A DNA stretch of 64,000 nucleotides from Sporomusaceae bacterium FL31 (GTDB lineage: Bacteria; Bacillota; Negativicutes; DSM-1736; Dendrosporobacteraceae). The stretch spans positions 1 through 64,000 of the forward strand of contig BIFV01000003.1 of assembly GCA_003990955.1 (NCBI GenBank), in the 5' to 3' direction. The position numbers and the translations under genes are program-made. The stretch's first letter is position 1. Each line of letters opens with the position of its first letter. A model generated the notes under the pieces. That model did no database searches, was not told where the DNA came from, and saw only the letters and a program-made list of their open reading frames with translations. Shown in pieces: positions 42,641-53,769 of this stretch.

Positions 42641-43849
42641 ATGAATTATAATCCCCGTGTAATCAATATTGTTACAGATAAACAGGCGTACTTAGAACTG
42701 CAAAAAATAGATTGCGATACAACCGGTATAAGTATCATGTCCCCTAAAGCTGTGTTTAAAACAATCAAGCTAGAACAAGTTCCTGCTAAAGAAGCTAATT
42801 TGTTAAAACAGACATTTTTAGCTAAAGGGGGCGAAGTGGCTGTTTCTCGTGGGACAGCCAATCTTAGTGTAGACTATTCTGATGTGTTAATATGTGCAAC
42901 TTTAAAACAATATAGACTTGCGTTAAGTCAGTTGAAAATTCAGCCTTGGGGTTTACCGAAGCTAGCCTTTTCTGTTGAAAAATTACTGAATAACCAGGAG
43001 CTTTTTCCAATAAGAAATTTTTCCTGGCTTGATAAAAAGCTAAGCATTAGATCCAATCGGACTATCATAATGGGCATTCTCAATGTTACCCCAGATTCAT
43101 TTTCTGATGGAGGTAGATATAGTAAGATCGAACTAGCATTAAAGCATGCTCAAGAAATGATTAATCACGGAGCTGATATCATTGATATCGGAGCTGAGTC
43201 AACTCGCCCGTATGCTGGGGCAGAGAAAATAACGGCCGAGCAAGAAATGGAACGTTTATTGCCAATTCTTGAGCATTTGGTCGCTTCTTCAAGTGTGCCT
43301 ATATCGGTAGATACTTACAAGGCAAGCGTGGCTCATGAGGCATTAAAGCTGGGAGCACATATGATTAATGACGTGTGGGGACTGCAAAAAGATCTAGAAA
43401 TGGCGAGTGTTATTGCAAAATTTAATGTTCCAGTAGTGATCATGCATAATCAGGCAGGTACTCATTATTCACGTGATATTATGTCACACATGTGTGAATT
43501 TCTTCAACAAAGCATTGAAATAGGCATTGCTGCCGGAATTGAAAGTGATAAATTTATTGTAGATCCTGGTATTGGCTTTGGCAAAACACCAGAGCAAAAT
43601 CTATATGTAATGTCAAAATTAGAACAATTGAAATCGCTAGGGTGTCCAATTTTGCTTGGTACCTCGCGAAAAAGATTTATTGGCGAGGTATTAGATTTAC
43701 CTACTGATGAACGAGTAGAAGGAACAGGTGCAACTGTAGTATTAGGAATCACCAAAGGTGTTAATATCGTCAGAGTACATGATGTAAAGGCTATTGCCAG
43801 ACTTGCAAAAATGACAGATGCAATGATGAGGAGTGAAAGTAATGACTGA
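42641..43849 (+). CDS. folP: Dihydropteroate synthase with N-terminal extension
   Basis: Condenses pABA with dihydropterin pyrophosphate; 402 residues. The enzyme proper starts near residue 140 (GILNVTPDSFSDGGRYS, DIGAESTRP, DPGIGFGKT, GTSRKRFIG). Residues 1-135 form an extra alpha/beta domain of unknown role that is also seen in other clostridia-related DHPS proteins. First gene of folP-folB-folK; GGGAGG precedes the ATG. Confidence 0.94.
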   Translation: MNYNPRVINIVTDKQAYLELQKIDCDTTGISIMSPKAVFKTIKLEQVPAKEANLLKQTFLAKGGEVAVSRGTANLSVDYSDVLICATLKQYRLALSQLKIQPWGLPKLAFSVEKLLNNQELFPIRNFSWLDKKLSIRSNRTIIMGILNVTPDSFSDGGRYSKIELALKHAQEMINHGADIIDIGAESTRPYAGAEKITAEQEMERLLPILEHLVASSSVPISVDTYKASVAHEALKLGAHMINDVWGLQKDLEMASVIAKFNVPVVIMHNQAGTHYSRDIMSHMCEFLQQSIEIGIAAGIESDKFIVDPGIGFGKTPEQNLYVMSKLEQLKSLGCPILLGTSRKRFIGEVLDLPTDERVEGTGATVVLGITKGVNIVRVHDVKAIARLAKMTDAMMRSESND

Positions 43850-44204
43850 TAAAATTTTACTTAGAAATATGATGTTTTATGGCTTTCATGGAGTGTATGA
43901 GTATGAGCGTGAACAAGGGCAGCGCTTCTATTTGGATATTGAACTAATGGGGGACTTTGCAAAAGCCGGGCAAACAGATAATTTACAGGATACTGTTGAT
44001 TATACTGCAATCTATAGCCGCATTAAAGACATTGTTGAGAATCGCCGGTTTCAATTATTAGAAGCTTTAGGAAATCATATTGCGGAAGTTGTCTTAGCTG
44101 CTAACACTTCGCTGCAGGCGGTAACAGTACGAATTAGAAAACCTGCGGTGCCAATTCCTGGGCAGTTGGATTTTGTTCAAATAGAAATTTCACGGAGCAG
44201 ATAG
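43842..44204 (+). CDS. folB: Dihydroneopterin aldolase
   Basis: Splits dihydroneopterin to 6-hydroxymethyl-dihydropterin in folate synthesis; 120 residues. The conserved FYGFHGVYEYEREQGQRFYL (general-base region), DTVDYTAIY and LLEALGNHIA segments are present. I start at the ATG at 43842 after GAGGAGTG, overlapping the folP end by eight bases. Confidence 0.95.
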   Translation: MTDKILLRNMMFYGFHGVYEYEREQGQRFYLDIELMGDFAKAGQTDNLQDTVDYTAIYSRIKDIVENRRFQLLEALGNHIAEVVLAANTSLQAVTVRIRKPAVPIPGQLDFVQIEISRSR

Positions 44205-44207
44205 TCT

Positions 44208-44696
44208 ATGATTTTCTTAGGCTTGGGATCAAACATTGGTGATCGGGAAAATAATATTATATTAGCAATAAAAGAGTTAAAGAAAAATAGTGCTATAATT
44301 ATTGAAACAATTTCTTCATTATATGAAACAGAGCCGTTCGGAGTCAAAGAGCAGCCTGCATTTTTGAATGCGGTTATCGGTATCAATACAAGCTTGTCTC
44401 CACTCGATTTGCTGGCTGAATGTTTACGCATTGAAAATGTACTAGGCAGAGTTCGTGAAGAGCGGTGGGCGCCGCGGATTATTGATATTGATTTATTAGT
44501 ATATCATGATATCTCGATGGACTCAGAATGCTTAACGATCCCACATAAATTTTTAGCACAACGCAACTTTGTTTTAATTCCGTTAGCAGAAATCGCTGGT
44601 GAGTATGTTGTTTATCAAGGGAATACCGTAAGTCAGCTATTAGAAAGCTCGACGGATGATTGTGGTGTTAGTTTTTACAAAAAGCTGGTCTTATAA
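44208..44696 (+). CDS. folK: 6-hydroxymethyl-dihydropterin pyrophosphokinase
   Basis: Transfers pyrophosphate from ATP to the pterin; 162 residues. GLGSNIGDRENNI, YETEPFGVKEQPAFLNAV and RWAPRIIDIDLLVY are the HPPK signatures. It follows folB by three bases, forming the folate unit folP-folB-folK. Confidence 0.96.
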   Translation: MIFLGLGSNIGDRENNIILAIKELKKNSAIIIETISSLYETEPFGVKEQPAFLNAVIGINTSLSPLDLLAECLRIENVLGRVREERWAPRIIDIDLLVYHDISMDSECLTIPHKFLAQRNFVLIPLAEIAGEYVVYQGNTVSQLLESSTDDCGVSFYKKLVL

Positions 44697-44715
44697 AAAA
44701 TGGAGGAGTAAGTGG

Positions 44716-45846
44716 ATGATTAAGCCAGCAAAAATATTGTTTATCAGTGCTCCAATTGGCTCGGGACACATTCGTGCAGCTGAAGCTATCAGTAAGGCCG
44801 TAACTAATTTGCGGCCAGACATTACAACTCATTTAGCAAATGTATTTGATTTTTTTAGTCAGTTTTGGGGGCAGGCATTACTGAACACTTATTTAAGAGT
44901 ACTGGGTATTTTTCCACGTGCCTATGGTACCATGTATGGTTGGGGTAATACCAGTAAACTGGCATTACTAGGACGGCAAGTGATTAGTCGGTTACTGGCA
45001 AATCGTATGTATCGCTATATTCAGGAATACCAGCCTACATTAATTGTCTGTACCCATGCAACACCAGCTGGCCTAATAGCGTATTTGCTGAAACAAAAAC
45101 GGATCAATATACCGACGATTGCGGTGGTAACCGATTTTGTTGTACACCGATTATGGGTTTATGATGAGATTGATTATTATTTTGTCGCAAGTGAAGAATT
45201 AAGAAATGATCTCGAACAGTATGGTGTTGCTAAGACGCGTAGCTGTGCTTTGGGCATTCCGATTGATAGTGCATTTGCACAGCCTTACAACAAACAAGAT
45301 ATTATAACTAAGCTGGATTTTGATGCAAGTGTCAGAACTGTTCTAATTATGGGTGGCGGTGCAGGTGTTTTGCCAATGGCAGAAATCATAACGTCTTTGG
45401 AGAGTATTAATACTCCCCTGCAAGTTATTGCTGTCACGGGTAATAACAAAAAACTATTTCAACAATTACAAGAGTTACAAACGCATGTAACCTATAAATT
45501 GAAAATATTGGCTTTTGTCAATAATATTCATGAACTGATGGCTATCTCTGATGTGTTGATTTCTAAGCCTGGCGGGATGACGTCGGCTGAAGCGTTAAGT
45601 ATGGGGCTGCCAATGATTATTTATCGTCCTATACCTGGACAAGAAGAAGGTAATACGAAATTTTTGTTAGAAAAAAATGTTGCGTTACGTGCTGATTCAG
45701 TTGACGACTTAGCAGTTTTATTGAAGGATTTATTAGAGAATAAATTTGGTAATTTGGATAAAATGATGAATAATGCCAGAAGTTTAGGCCGTACTCAAGC
45801 AGACAAAGAAATAACGCTAAAATTAATTAATGATTATTCGTTGTAA
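44716..45846 (+). CDS. MGDG synthase/UgtP-like glycolipid glycosyltransferase
   Basis: A 376-residue GT28-family enzyme. The N-terminal MGDG_synth domain (SAPIGSGHIRAAEAISKAV) is expected to bind diacylglycerol and the C-terminal domain (SKPGGMTSAEALSMGLPMI) to bind the UDP-sugar. By family it makes mono- or diglucosyl-diacylglycerol at the inner membrane face. ATG at 44716 after TGGAGGAG; the frame extends upstream only through folK overlap. Confidence 0.88.
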   Translation: MIKPAKILFISAPIGSGHIRAAEAISKAVTNLRPDITTHLANVFDFFSQFWGQALLNTYLRVLGIFPRAYGTMYGWGNTSKLALLGRQVISRLLANRMYRYIQEYQPTLIVCTHATPAGLIAYLLKQKRINIPTIAVVTDFVVHRLWVYDEIDYYFVASEELRNDLEQYGVAKTRSCALGIPIDSAFAQPYNKQDIITKLDFDASVRTVLIMGGGAGVLPMAEIITSLESINTPLQVIAVTGNNKKLFQQLQELQTHVTYKLKILAFVNNIHELMAISDVLISKPGGMTSAEALSMGLPMIIYRPIPGQEEGNTKFLLEKNVALRADSVDDLAVLLKDLLENKFGNLDKMMNNARSLGRTQADKEITLKLINDYSL

Positions 45847-45951
45847 ATATTTATTGCCAAATTGTTGCGATAAATATTTTTTATGCTATAATTACCATAA
45901 ATTTCAGTTCAATGGACTTTTTATATTAGGTCAATGACTGGCGGTGAATAA

Positions 45952-47031
45952 ATGGATAGAATTTATTTGGCTGCGTTGCAAATGACCCCTGGAATTGGTA
46001 ATGCTCGATTGAAAAAAATAATTGCTTTTTTTGGTAATGCTGAGCATGTTTGGCTGGCTCGCAGGCCGGATCTATTAGCATGTAAATGTTTAGATGAAAC
46101 AACATGTAATAAATTACTGCTTCTTAGGGAAAAGATAGATATACTAAATTTAGCTGGCAAATGGGAAAAGCAAGGTATTCGGCTATGTCGATTTACTGAT
46201 CCTGAGTATCCCGTGTTATTACAAACGATATATAATCCCCCGGCGTTGCTCTATTTTCGCGGTCAGCTTCCTTCTTCAGAGAAATTGATTGCCATTGTTG
46301 GAGCCAGGCGTTCTTCTGCATATGGTAATAATGCTGCACAAATGCTGGGGAGTGATTTGGCATTAGCTAATGTTTGTGTGGTTAGTGGTGCAGCGCGGGG
46401 AATTGATACTGCTGCGCATAGAGGCGCGCTAAAAAAGGGGAAAACTATTGCAGTTTTGGGATGTGGAGTTGATATCAGTTATCCACCTGAAAATAGTTAT
46501 TTACTCGACAGTATTGCACAGCAAGGTGCTGTTATCTCAGAATATCCGCCTGGAACCACTCCTCATGCCGCCTATTTTCCAGCACGTAATAGATTAATTA
46601 GTGGATTGTCTAAGGGGGTAGTAGTTGTTGAAGCTGCTGAAAAAAGTGGCGCTTTGATCACTACAGAATATGCGCTTGAGGAAGGGCGGGATGTATTTGC
46701 AGTGCCAGGCAGCATATTCTCAAATACAAGTAAAGGTGTGAATACATTAATAAAGCAAGGTGCAAAGCTCATTGATAGGGCTGCCGACATCCTTGAAGAA
46801 TATAATTGGTCAAGTTGTGAAAAAAATGATCGTACAGCTAGCTTAAATGCTAATGAGATGGCTGTAATTAACGTATTGAGTTATGACAATCCATTGACTA
46901 TTGAGGAAATAGTGATTAAAACCCACTTTTCAAGTTCAGTTGTTTCCTATAATTTGCTGCAATTAGAATTACGCGGGTTAGTGGCGGAACATTGCGCTCA
47001 TTGCTACGTTCGTGCTAGGGGGGGAATTTAA
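45952..47031 (+). CDS. dprA: DNA-processing protein DprA
   Basis: Loads RecA on incoming single-stranded DNA in transformation; 359 residues. It has an N-terminal helical (SAM-like) domain and a Rossmann core (VGARRSSAYGNNAAQML, SGAARGIDTAAHRGAL, VLGCGVDISYPPEN). The C-terminal winged helix has the sequence NPLTIEEIVIKTHFSSSVV. Its stop overlaps the topA start by one base. Confidence 0.95.
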   Translation: MDRIYLAALQMTPGIGNARLKKIIAFFGNAEHVWLARRPDLLACKCLDETTCNKLLLLREKIDILNLAGKWEKQGIRLCRFTDPEYPVLLQTIYNPPALLYFRGQLPSSEKLIAIVGARRSSAYGNNAAQMLGSDLALANVCVVSGAARGIDTAAHRGALKKGKTIAVLGCGVDISYPPENSYLLDSIAQQGAVISEYPPGTTPHAAYFPARNRLISGLSKGVVVVEAAEKSGALITTEYALEEGRDVFAVPGSIFSNTSKGVNTLIKQGAKLIDRAADILEEYNWSSCEKNDRTASLNANEMAVINVLSYDNPLTIEEIVIKTHFSSSVVSYNLLQLELRGLVAEHCAHCYVRARGGI

Positions 47032-49202
47032 TGGGCAAAACTTTAGTCGTTGTTGAGTCACCGGCAAAAGCAAAGACAATAGAAAAATTTCTAGGAAGAA
47101 ACTATATAGTCAGAGCGTCTATGGGGCATTTAAGGGATTTACCGAAAAGTCAGTTCGGTATCGATATCGAAAACAATTTCACCCCTAAATATATCAACAT
47201 AAGAGGTAAGGGTGATCTAATAAAGAGTCTGAAAGATGCGGCTAAGACTGCAGATAAAGTATATCTTGCATCTGACCCTGACCGTGAGGGAGAGGCAATT
47301 GCTTGGCACTTAGCTCATATTTTAAATGTCGCGCCAGAAAAATCCTGTCGGATTGTATTTAATGAAATTACTAAGCCTGCTATTCAGACTGCTGTTAAGA
47401 ATCCGCGGCCAATAAATCTGGATCGTGTTGATGCTCAACAGGCAAGACGATTATTAGACCGAATCGTAGGCTATCAGCTAAGCCCGCTGCTTTGGCGCAA
47501 AGTTCGAAAAGGCCTTAGTGCCGGCAGGGTTCAGTCTGTAGCGGTAAAAATGATTTGTGATCGTGAGAGAGAAATTCAAGCATTTATTCCTGAAGAATAT
47601 TGGACAATAACTGCTAAGCTGCGTGAGAAACCTAAAGCACCCTCTTTTGATGCACAATTAATCAGTGCTGATGGAAAAAAGATAGCATTATCAAACGAGA
47701 CTCAATCGAACACAGTTAAGTCTGAATTGGATAAATCGGATTTTGTTGTTGGGGATGTTAAACAGCGTGAGCGTCGACGCAATCCGGCTCCTCCATTTAT
47801 TACAAGCAGCTTGCAACAAGATGCTTCGCGAAAGCTAGGATTTACTTCACGTAAAACAATGATGGTTGCGCAACAACTCTATGAAGGTCTTGAAATCGGA
47901 AAATCTGGTCCAGTTGGTTTAATTACCTATATGAGGACAGATTCTACAAGAATTGCAGAGTCTGCACAACAAGAAGCCAGAGACTATGTTGCTAATAAGT
48001 TTGGCAATGAATTTATGCCAGAAAAGCCACCGATATATTCGACCAAGAAATCACAGGATGCACATGAAGCTATAAGGCCTACTAGTGTGGAATTTACTCC
48101 GCAGAGTCTTGCAAGCAACTTATCACGTGATCAGCTAAGACTCTATACACTTATTTGGGAACGCTTTATAGCAAGTCAGATGTCACCGGCGGTCTATGAT
48201 ACTAGGACTGTGGAGATTAATGCTGGTCGTTACGGTCTAAGAGCAACAGGTTCACAGCTTAAATTTGCCGGATTCATGGCAGTATATATTGAAGGTAAAG
48301 ATGAAGAAGAGAACGATAAAGATGTAAGCCTGCCTGACTTGAAAGTCGGCCAGGTTTTAAAATTAGTTAAAATACAACCTGTTCAGCATTTTACCGAACC
48401 GCCGCCGCGTTATACGGAAGCGTCTTTAGTGAAAACGCTTGAGGATAAGGGGATTGGCCGACCAAGTACTTATGCACCTATTATTGAGACTATTTTAGAT
48501 CGTGGTTATGTTGTGCGTATCGAAAAGAAATTTCAGCCGACAGAGCTTGGAATTGTGGTTGTTGACTTGTTAAAAGAGTATTTTACGACAATTGTCGATG
48601 TTGAATTTACTGCCGGGATGGAAGATCAGCTGGATGAAATCGCCGATGGCAAGGCTTCAAAAACTGAGCTTCTCAAGGATTTCTATAAACCATTCTCTGA
48701 AACGCTGGCCAACGCGGATGAGCAAATTGGGCAAGTGGAGCTTCCTGTAGAAATTTCGGATGTGCAATGTGAAAACTGTGGAAGATTTATGGTGATCAAG
48801 CAGGGCCGCTATGGTAAATTCCTAGCATGTCCGGGTTTTCCGGAATGTCGTAATACAAAACCTATCTTAAAAGATACTGGAATAAAATGTCCTAAATGTG
48901 ATGGCAATATTGTGGAGCGACGTACAAAACGCGGAAAAGTATTTCATGGATGTCAGAATTATCCGAGTTGTGATTTTGTGACTTGGGATATCCCGTTGAA
49001 GGAAGCATGCCCGACTTGTGGTTCGTTGCAATTGCGTCATAATTATAAGAATGGCAGTTTTATAACGTATTGTAATAATGAGCAGTGTTCTACTCGTGAG
49101 AATAGCCCAATAAATAAAGAATTGAAGAAAAAAGATAAAAAACTAGAAAATGACGATGTTAATAAAAAAGGCAAAACGAAAAGAAGTAAGAAACTAAAAT
49201 AA
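47031..49202 (+). CDS. topA: DNA topoisomerase I
   Basis: Type IA topoisomerase that relaxes negative supercoils; 723 residues. TOPRIM domain at the N-terminus (VVESPAKAKTIEKFLG; SDPDREGEAIAWHL), active-site Tyr in LITYMRTDSTRI, and three C-terminal zinc ribbons (CENCGRFMV, CPKCDGNIV, CPTCGSLQL). A Lys-rich tail ends the protein. Cotranscribed with dprA and trmFO. Confidence 0.97.
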   Translation: MGKTLVVVESPAKAKTIEKFLGRNYIVRASMGHLRDLPKSQFGIDIENNFTPKYINIRGKGDLIKSLKDAAKTADKVYLASDPDREGEAIAWHLAHILNVAPEKSCRIVFNEITKPAIQTAVKNPRPINLDRVDAQQARRLLDRIVGYQLSPLLWRKVRKGLSAGRVQSVAVKMICDREREIQAFIPEEYWTITAKLREKPKAPSFDAQLISADGKKIALSNETQSNTVKSELDKSDFVVGDVKQRERRRNPAPPFITSSLQQDASRKLGFTSRKTMMVAQQLYEGLEIGKSGPVGLITYMRTDSTRIAESAQQEARDYVANKFGNEFMPEKPPIYSTKKSQDAHEAIRPTSVEFTPQSLASNLSRDQLRLYTLIWERFIASQMSPAVYDTRTVEINAGRYGLRATGSQLKFAGFMAVYIEGKDEEENDKDVSLPDLKVGQVLKLVKIQPVQHFTEPPPRYTEASLVKTLEDKGIGRPSTYAPIIETILDRGYVVRIEKKFQPTELGIVVVDLLKEYFTTIVDVEFTAGMEDQLDEIADGKASKTELLKDFYKPFSETLANADEQIGQVELPVEISDVQCENCGRFMVIKQGRYGKFLACPGFPECRNTKPILKDTGIKCPKCDGNIVERRTKRGKVFHGCQNYPSCDFVTWDIPLKEACPTCGSLQLRHNYKNGSFITYCNNEQCSTRENSPINKELKKKDKKLENDDVNKKGKTKRSKKLK

Positions 49203-49236
49203 GTGCTTTTAGAAACATTAAATCGGGGGAAAAGAA

Positions 49237-50568
49237 GTGTCTAAAGTTATTGTAATTGGGGCTGGCTTGGCTGGCAGTGAGGCAGCATGGCAAATTGCCC
49301 AAGCTGGCATTGATGTTGATTTATTTGAAATGAGGCCTCATGTAATGACGCCGGCTCACCATACTGGTAATTTTGGTGAACTTGTCTGCAGTAATTCACT
49401 CCGCGCTGCAGCACTGGAAAATGCAGTTGGTTTGTTGAAGGAAGAAATGCGGCAATTAAATTCTCTTATTATGGAGGCAGCAGATGCTACTAAAGTTCCC
49501 GCTGGAGGAGCTCTCGCTGTAGATCGATCAGCATTTAGTGAATACATTACTGCTAGTTTGAAGCAGCATCCCAGGGTGAAAATTAAAAATGAGGAAATAA
49601 CTGTCATTCCTGAAGATAGCATTGTTGTGATTGCAAGTGGCCCATTGACATCACCTAAACTTACTGAGACAATTGCTGCAATGACAAGCCAGGATTATTT
49701 GTATTTTTATGATGCGGCAGCTCCCATTGTTGCCGGAGAGTCATTAGATATGACCAAAGTTTACAGGGCATCACGTTATGGAAAAGGTGAGGGTGATGGG
49801 GATTATTTAAATTGCCCGATGAATAAGCAGGAATATGAACTGTTCTGGAATGAATTGATCAATTCTGAAAAAAGTGCAGTTAAAGATTTTGAAAAAGCTA
49901 TTTTCTTTGAAGGTTGCATGCCGGTGGAAGAGATGGCATCTCGAGGAATCGATACTCTGAGATTTGGTCCATTAAAACCAGTGGGCTTAGAACATCCTGT
50001 TACAGGTGAGATTCCTTATGCGGTCATCCAGCTGCGCCAAGATAATTATGCTGCTACATTATATAACATAGTCGGGTTTCAGACCCATTTAAAATGGCCT
50101 GAGCAAAAACGAGTGTTTCGTCTAATTCCAGGATTAGAAAATGCCGAATTTGTTCGCTATGGAGTCATGCATCGTAATACATTTATTAATTCACCCCGAA
50201 TACTACAACCAACGTTACAGATGCAAGTTAATCAGCGTATTCTGTTTGCTGGACAAATCACTGGGGTAGAAGGATATATTGAATCAGCGGCAAGTGGTTT
50301 AATTGCTGGAATTAATGCGTCTTTACTTATACAGGACCGCGAACCTGTAGTATTTCCGACCGAAACGGCGCATGGTGCATTATGCCAATATATTACGAAA
50401 GCAGAATCGAAAAATTTTCAGCCGATGAATATTAATTTTGGGTTATTGCCGTCTTTAGGTAAGAAAATAAGAGATAAAAAACTAAAAAATAAAATGATTG
50501 CTGATCGGGCATTAGAAAGTTTAGAAAATTTCAAATGCGGCTTCGACAAAATATTGCATAAATCGTAA
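49237..50568 (+). CDS. trmFO: tRNA uracil-54 C5 methyltransferase TrmFO (folate-dependent)
   Basis: FAD and methylene-THF dependent enzyme that makes T54 in tRNA; 443 residues. The FAD loop is [19 protein letters not shown]; the [17 protein letters not shown] and [19 protein letters not shown] motifs are diagnostic. It uses folate made by the fol genes nearby. In many Firmicutes xerC follows; here it does not. Confidence 0.96.
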   Translation: MSKVIVIGAGLAGSEAAWQIAQAGIDVDLFEMRPHVMTPAHHTGNFGELVCSNSLRAAALENAVGLLKEEMRQLNSLIMEAADATKVPAGGALAVDRSAFSEYITASLKQHPRVKIKNEEITVIPEDSIVVIASGPLTSPKLTETIAAMTSQDYLYFYDAAAPIVAGESLDMTKVYRASRYGKGEGDGDYLNCPMNKQEYELFWNELINSEKSAVKDFEKAIFFEGCMPVEEMASRGIDTLRFGPLKPVGLEHPVTGEIPYAVIQLRQDNYAATLYNIVGFQTHLKWPEQKRVFRLIPGLENAEFVRYGVMHRNTFINSPRILQPTLQMQVNQRILFAGQITGVEGYIESAASGLIAGINASLLIQDREPVVFPTETAHGALCQYITKAESKNFQPMNINFGLLPSLGKKIRDKKLKNKMIADRALESLENFKCGFDKILHKS

Positions 50569-50623
50569 CGCTGTGGTAATATAAATAAATAAATTGATAA
50601 TTTACTTAATTTACTAGAAGAAT

Positions 50624-50708
50624 GCTTCACTGCACACCGTTGTGCATTATCGGGCAGATATTGTGCGCTTGTCGAATTTGTCCTGCATAGTGCGAGTGAA
50701 GCTCTTTT
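50624..50708 (+). terminator. Large hairpin in the trmFO-hslV gap
   Basis: The gap 50569-50874 has no gene. GCTTCACTGCAC (50624-50635) pairs with GTGCGAGTGAAGC (50690-50702, one bulge), enclosing about 54 bases that hold a smaller GCAC/GTGC hairpin; CTTTTTG follows. It may be a terminator or a small structured RNA. Confidence 0.55.
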
Positions 50709-50874
50709 TGTGCATTTTTTAAGTTGTATCAATTTAACAGCAATTCAGATAATTGTAGATCTGATACAAGCGAGATCTAATAAGGGCTAAAGAGTTACAT
50801 GCAAGCGACTTTTCATGATTCAGTATTTGTAATTTATGTATCAATGGTGCATTTACTTCAGAGGAGGCGGTTGG

Positions 50875-51405
50875 ATGTTTCATGCTACAACTATCGTAGC
50901 AGTAAAACATAATGGCCAGACTGCAATTGCCGGTGACGGACAAGTAACATTCGGCGGTAATACTGTAATGAAACATAATGCCAAAAAGGTACGGCGACTA
51001 TTCCATGGCAAGGTTTTAGCTGGCTTTGCTGGTTCGGTAGCAGATGCTTTTACCCTGTTTAGTAAATTTGAATCCAAGCTTGAGGAATTTAACGGTAATT
51101 TAATGCGAGCAGCTGTAGAATTGGCAAAAGAATGGCGTATGGATAGAGTTTTGCGCCGACTAGAGGCACTGCTGATTGTAACCGATAGTGAAAAAATGCT
51201 GATTATCTCTGGCAATGGAGAGGTTATTGAACCTGATGATGGAGTTACAGCAATTGGTTCTGGCGGGCCTTATGCGTTAGCTGCAGCTAGGGGTTTGATA
51301 AAATATTCATCGCTGTCAGCAGCTGGGATTGCACGTGAATCATTAGAGATAGCAGCAGATATTTGTGTTTTTACTAATCATAATATTACTGTAGAAGAAC
51401 TTTGA
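50875..51405 (+). CDS. hslV: HslV/ClpQ protease subunit
   Basis: Peptidase of the HslVU ATP-dependent protease; 176 residues from the ATG at 50875 (after GAGGAGGCGG). [20 protein letters not shown] is the N-terminal Thr-protease signature; four residues (MFHA) precede the Thr, so it must be trimmed, or start differently, to free the nucleophile. Followed by hslU. Confidence 0.94.
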   Translation: MFHATTIVAVKHNGQTAIAGDGQVTFGGNTVMKHNAKKVRRLFHGKVLAGFAGSVADAFTLFSKFESKLEEFNGNLMRAAVELAKEWRMDRVLRRLEALLIVTDSEKMLIISGNGEVIEPDDGVTAIGSGGPYALAAARGLIKYSSLSAAGIARESLEIAADICVFTNHNITVEEL

Positions 51406-51420
51406 ATAGGGGGGATGACG

Positions 51421-52821
51421 TTGAATGAACTTACGCCCAAACAGATTGTAAACGAGCTGGATAAATATATTGTTGGGCAAGGGCAAGCTAAAAAGTCTGT
51501 AGCTGTCGCGCTAAGGAATCGTTGGCGCAGCAAACAACTTTCATCCGAACTGAAAGAAGAAATAATTCCCAAGAATATTTTAATGATTGGCCCTACCGGG
51601 GTTGGTAAAACTGAAATTGCGCGTCGGTTGGCTAAATTGGTAAATGCTCCTTTTGTAAAAGTTGAGGCTACGAAATTTACTGAAGTTGGTTACGTTGGCC
51701 GTGATGTTGAATCAATGGTTAGAGATCTTGTGGAAACAGCGATACGAATGGTAAAACAGGAAAGAATGCTCGTTGTAAATGATAAAGCAGGCAAGTTAGC
51801 TAATGATCGCATTATCGAGCAATTTATACCTTCTTCAAAACGTGAGGTTCTACGAAATCCGTTTGAGATGCTTTTTTCAGGCGGCAGCAATCAGGCGGAA
51901 CCTGTACCCGAAGAGAATACTTCAAAACAGGAACCAGAATTTGCGGCTGGTCGTGAGTGGTGGAAGAAACGCCTTGAAAATGGAGAGCTGGAAGAAGAGT
52001 TAATTGAGATTACAGTGGAAGACAATGCTAATCCGATGCTTGGTATGTTTGCCGGTGCCGGGATAGAAGAAATGGGAATGAATATTCAAGATATGCTGGG
52101 AAGTTTTTTGCCTAAGAAGCAAAAAAAACGTAAAGTTACTGTGGCAAATGCAAGGAAGATTTTTATTCAAGAAGAGGCACAAAAACTTATTGATATGGAT
52201 GAAGTTGTTGCAAGTGCAATTGCTTTAGCTGAAAATTATGGCATTATATTTTTAGATGAGATCGATAAAATCGCTGGACGCGGGAGTTCAACTGGACCTG
52301 ATGTATCACGTGAAGGGGTGCAGCGAGATATTCTGCCAATTGTTGAAGGCTCAACGGTTGTTACAAAGCACGGCTCAATAAAAACCGATCATATTTTGTT
52401 CATCGCCGCTGGTGCTTTTCATACTTCTAAGCCGTCTGATTTAATTCCGGAGTTACAAGGAAGATTTCCGATAAGAGTTGAGTTGACTAATCTTTCTAAG
52501 GAAGATTTCAGACAAATACTTACTGAACCAGCAAATGCTTTGATTATGCAGTATATTTGTCTGTTGGAGACTGAGGGTATAAAAATCGAATTCTCCGAGG
52601 ATGCTATTGATGAATTAGCAGAAATTGCATGTCAAGTTAATACCCAAACAGAAAATATTGGGGCAAGAAGGTTACATACAATTCTGGAAAAACTCCTTGA
52701 GGATTTAGCATTTGAAGCTCCTGATATAAGCGAGAAACATATAAGGATTGATCGTGCATATGTGATAGAAAAGCTAGCACATATTGTAGTCAATCAGGAT
52801 TTGAGTCACTTTATTCTTTAA
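51421..52821 (+). CDS. hslU: HslU/ClpY ATPase subunit
   Basis: AAA+ unfoldase that feeds HslV; 466 residues. [20 protein letters not shown] at the N-terminus, Walker [10 protein letters not shown], Walker [11 protein letters not shown], an I domain (about 110-240) and a C-terminal SEKHIRID...LSHFIL tail that inserts in HslV. I prefer the TTG at 51421, six bases after AGGGGGG; the in-frame ATG at 51415 abuts that site. Confidence 0.94.
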   Translation: MNELTPKQIVNELDKYIVGQGQAKKSVAVALRNRWRSKQLSSELKEEIIPKNILMIGPTGVGKTEIARRLAKLVNAPFVKVEATKFTEVGYVGRDVESMVRDLVETAIRMVKQERMLVVNDKAGKLANDRIIEQFIPSSKREVLRNPFEMLFSGGSNQAEPVPEENTSKQEPEFAAGREWWKKRLENGELEEELIEITVEDNANPMLGMFAGAGIEEMGMNIQDMLGSFLPKKQKKRKVTVANARKIFIQEEAQKLIDMDEVVASAIALAENYGIIFLDEIDKIAGRGSSTGPDVSREGVQRDILPIVEGSTVVTKHGSIKTDHILFIAAGAFHTSKPSDLIPELQGRFPIRVELTNLSKEDFRQILTEPANALIMQYICLLETEGIKIEFSEDAIDELAEIACQVNTQTENIGARRLHTILEKLLEDLAFEAPDISEKHIRIDRAYVIEKLAHIVVNQDLSHFIL

Positions 52822-52946
52822 TTAAAGTTTTCATATAGTAAATGCATTCCGTAGATGTCATTTGTTTTGCAATACAGCACTATGGCGTTGGTGTTTACTA
52901 ACATAAGTGAAATAGTATTCAGTCTAGTGAAAGGTAGGTAGATATT

Positions 52947-53723
52947 GTGTTATCAATGTTGGAACGTACTCGTAAAATAAATAAACTGCTGCAAAAATCG
53001 GAAAATGTTGAATATGATGAGATTTCGCGAGTTCTTAGTACTGTTATAAGTGCAAATGTTTACATTGTTAGTAAAGATGGTATAGTGCTTGGTTATGCTT
53101 TGCAAGATGATTTTGAGTGCGACCTGATGAGAGATCGTGTATTGTCACTGGGGTGTTTTCCGGAACGTTATGTCGAGTGGTTATTGAAAATTAGCGATAC
53201 TTCTCCGAATTTGCGGCTTGAAAGCGGCCTGTGTACATTTAGTCAAGGAGTCGACTGTTTGTTTAATGACAAATTTACTACTATTGTACCAATTCACGGT
53301 GTAGGTGAACGTATTGGTACTTTAATAGTAGCAAAATTTCATGCCGAGTTTACAGACGATGACTTGATTCTGGCTGAGTACGGCGCAACCGTTGTTGGAA
53401 TGGAGATATTGCGTGACCGTAGTGAGAAAATTGAAGACGAAGCCCGTAAAAAAGCTACTGTACAGGTTGCGTTAGGGACTCTGTCTTATTCTGAACTCGA
53501 GGCTGTCATGCACATCTTGAGTGAATTAGAAGGTAACGAAGGCTTGTTAGTTGCAAGCAAGATAGCAGATCGAGTGGGAATTACAAGATCTGTGATTGTT
53601 AATGCTTTACGCAAGTTTGAAAGTGCAGGAGTTATCGAATCGAAATCACTGGGCATGAAAGGTACCTACATTAAAGTGTTAAATGAGCGATTACTGGAAG
53701 AGCTTAAAAAGCTGAAAAAGTAA
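52947..53723 (+). CDS. codY: GTP- and branched-chain amino acid-sensing regulator CodY
   Basis: Global repressor of Firmicutes; 258 residues. N-terminal GAF domain ([36 protein letters not shown]) and C-terminal winged helix ([20 protein letters not shown]). It starts with GTG after AAGGTAGG. It follows hslVU and precedes the flagellar operon, a conserved order. A CodY-box-like palindrome occurs upstream of trxA (24082-24102). Confidence 0.96.
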   Translation: MLSMLERTRKINKLLQKSENVEYDEISRVLSTVISANVYIVSKDGIVLGYALQDDFECDLMRDRVLSLGCFPERYVEWLLKISDTSPNLRLESGLCTFSQGVDCLFNDKFTTIVPIHGVGERIGTLIVAKFHAEFTDDDLILAEYGATVVGMEILRDRSEKIEDEARKKATVQVALGTLSYSELEAVMHILSELEGNEGLLVASKIADRVGITRSVIVNALRKFESAGVIESKSLGMKGTYIKVLNERLLEELKKLKK

Positions 53724-53769
53724 GTAATTTATTTAGAGTTGACTACGTAGTTACTAGTATATAGGCAAT

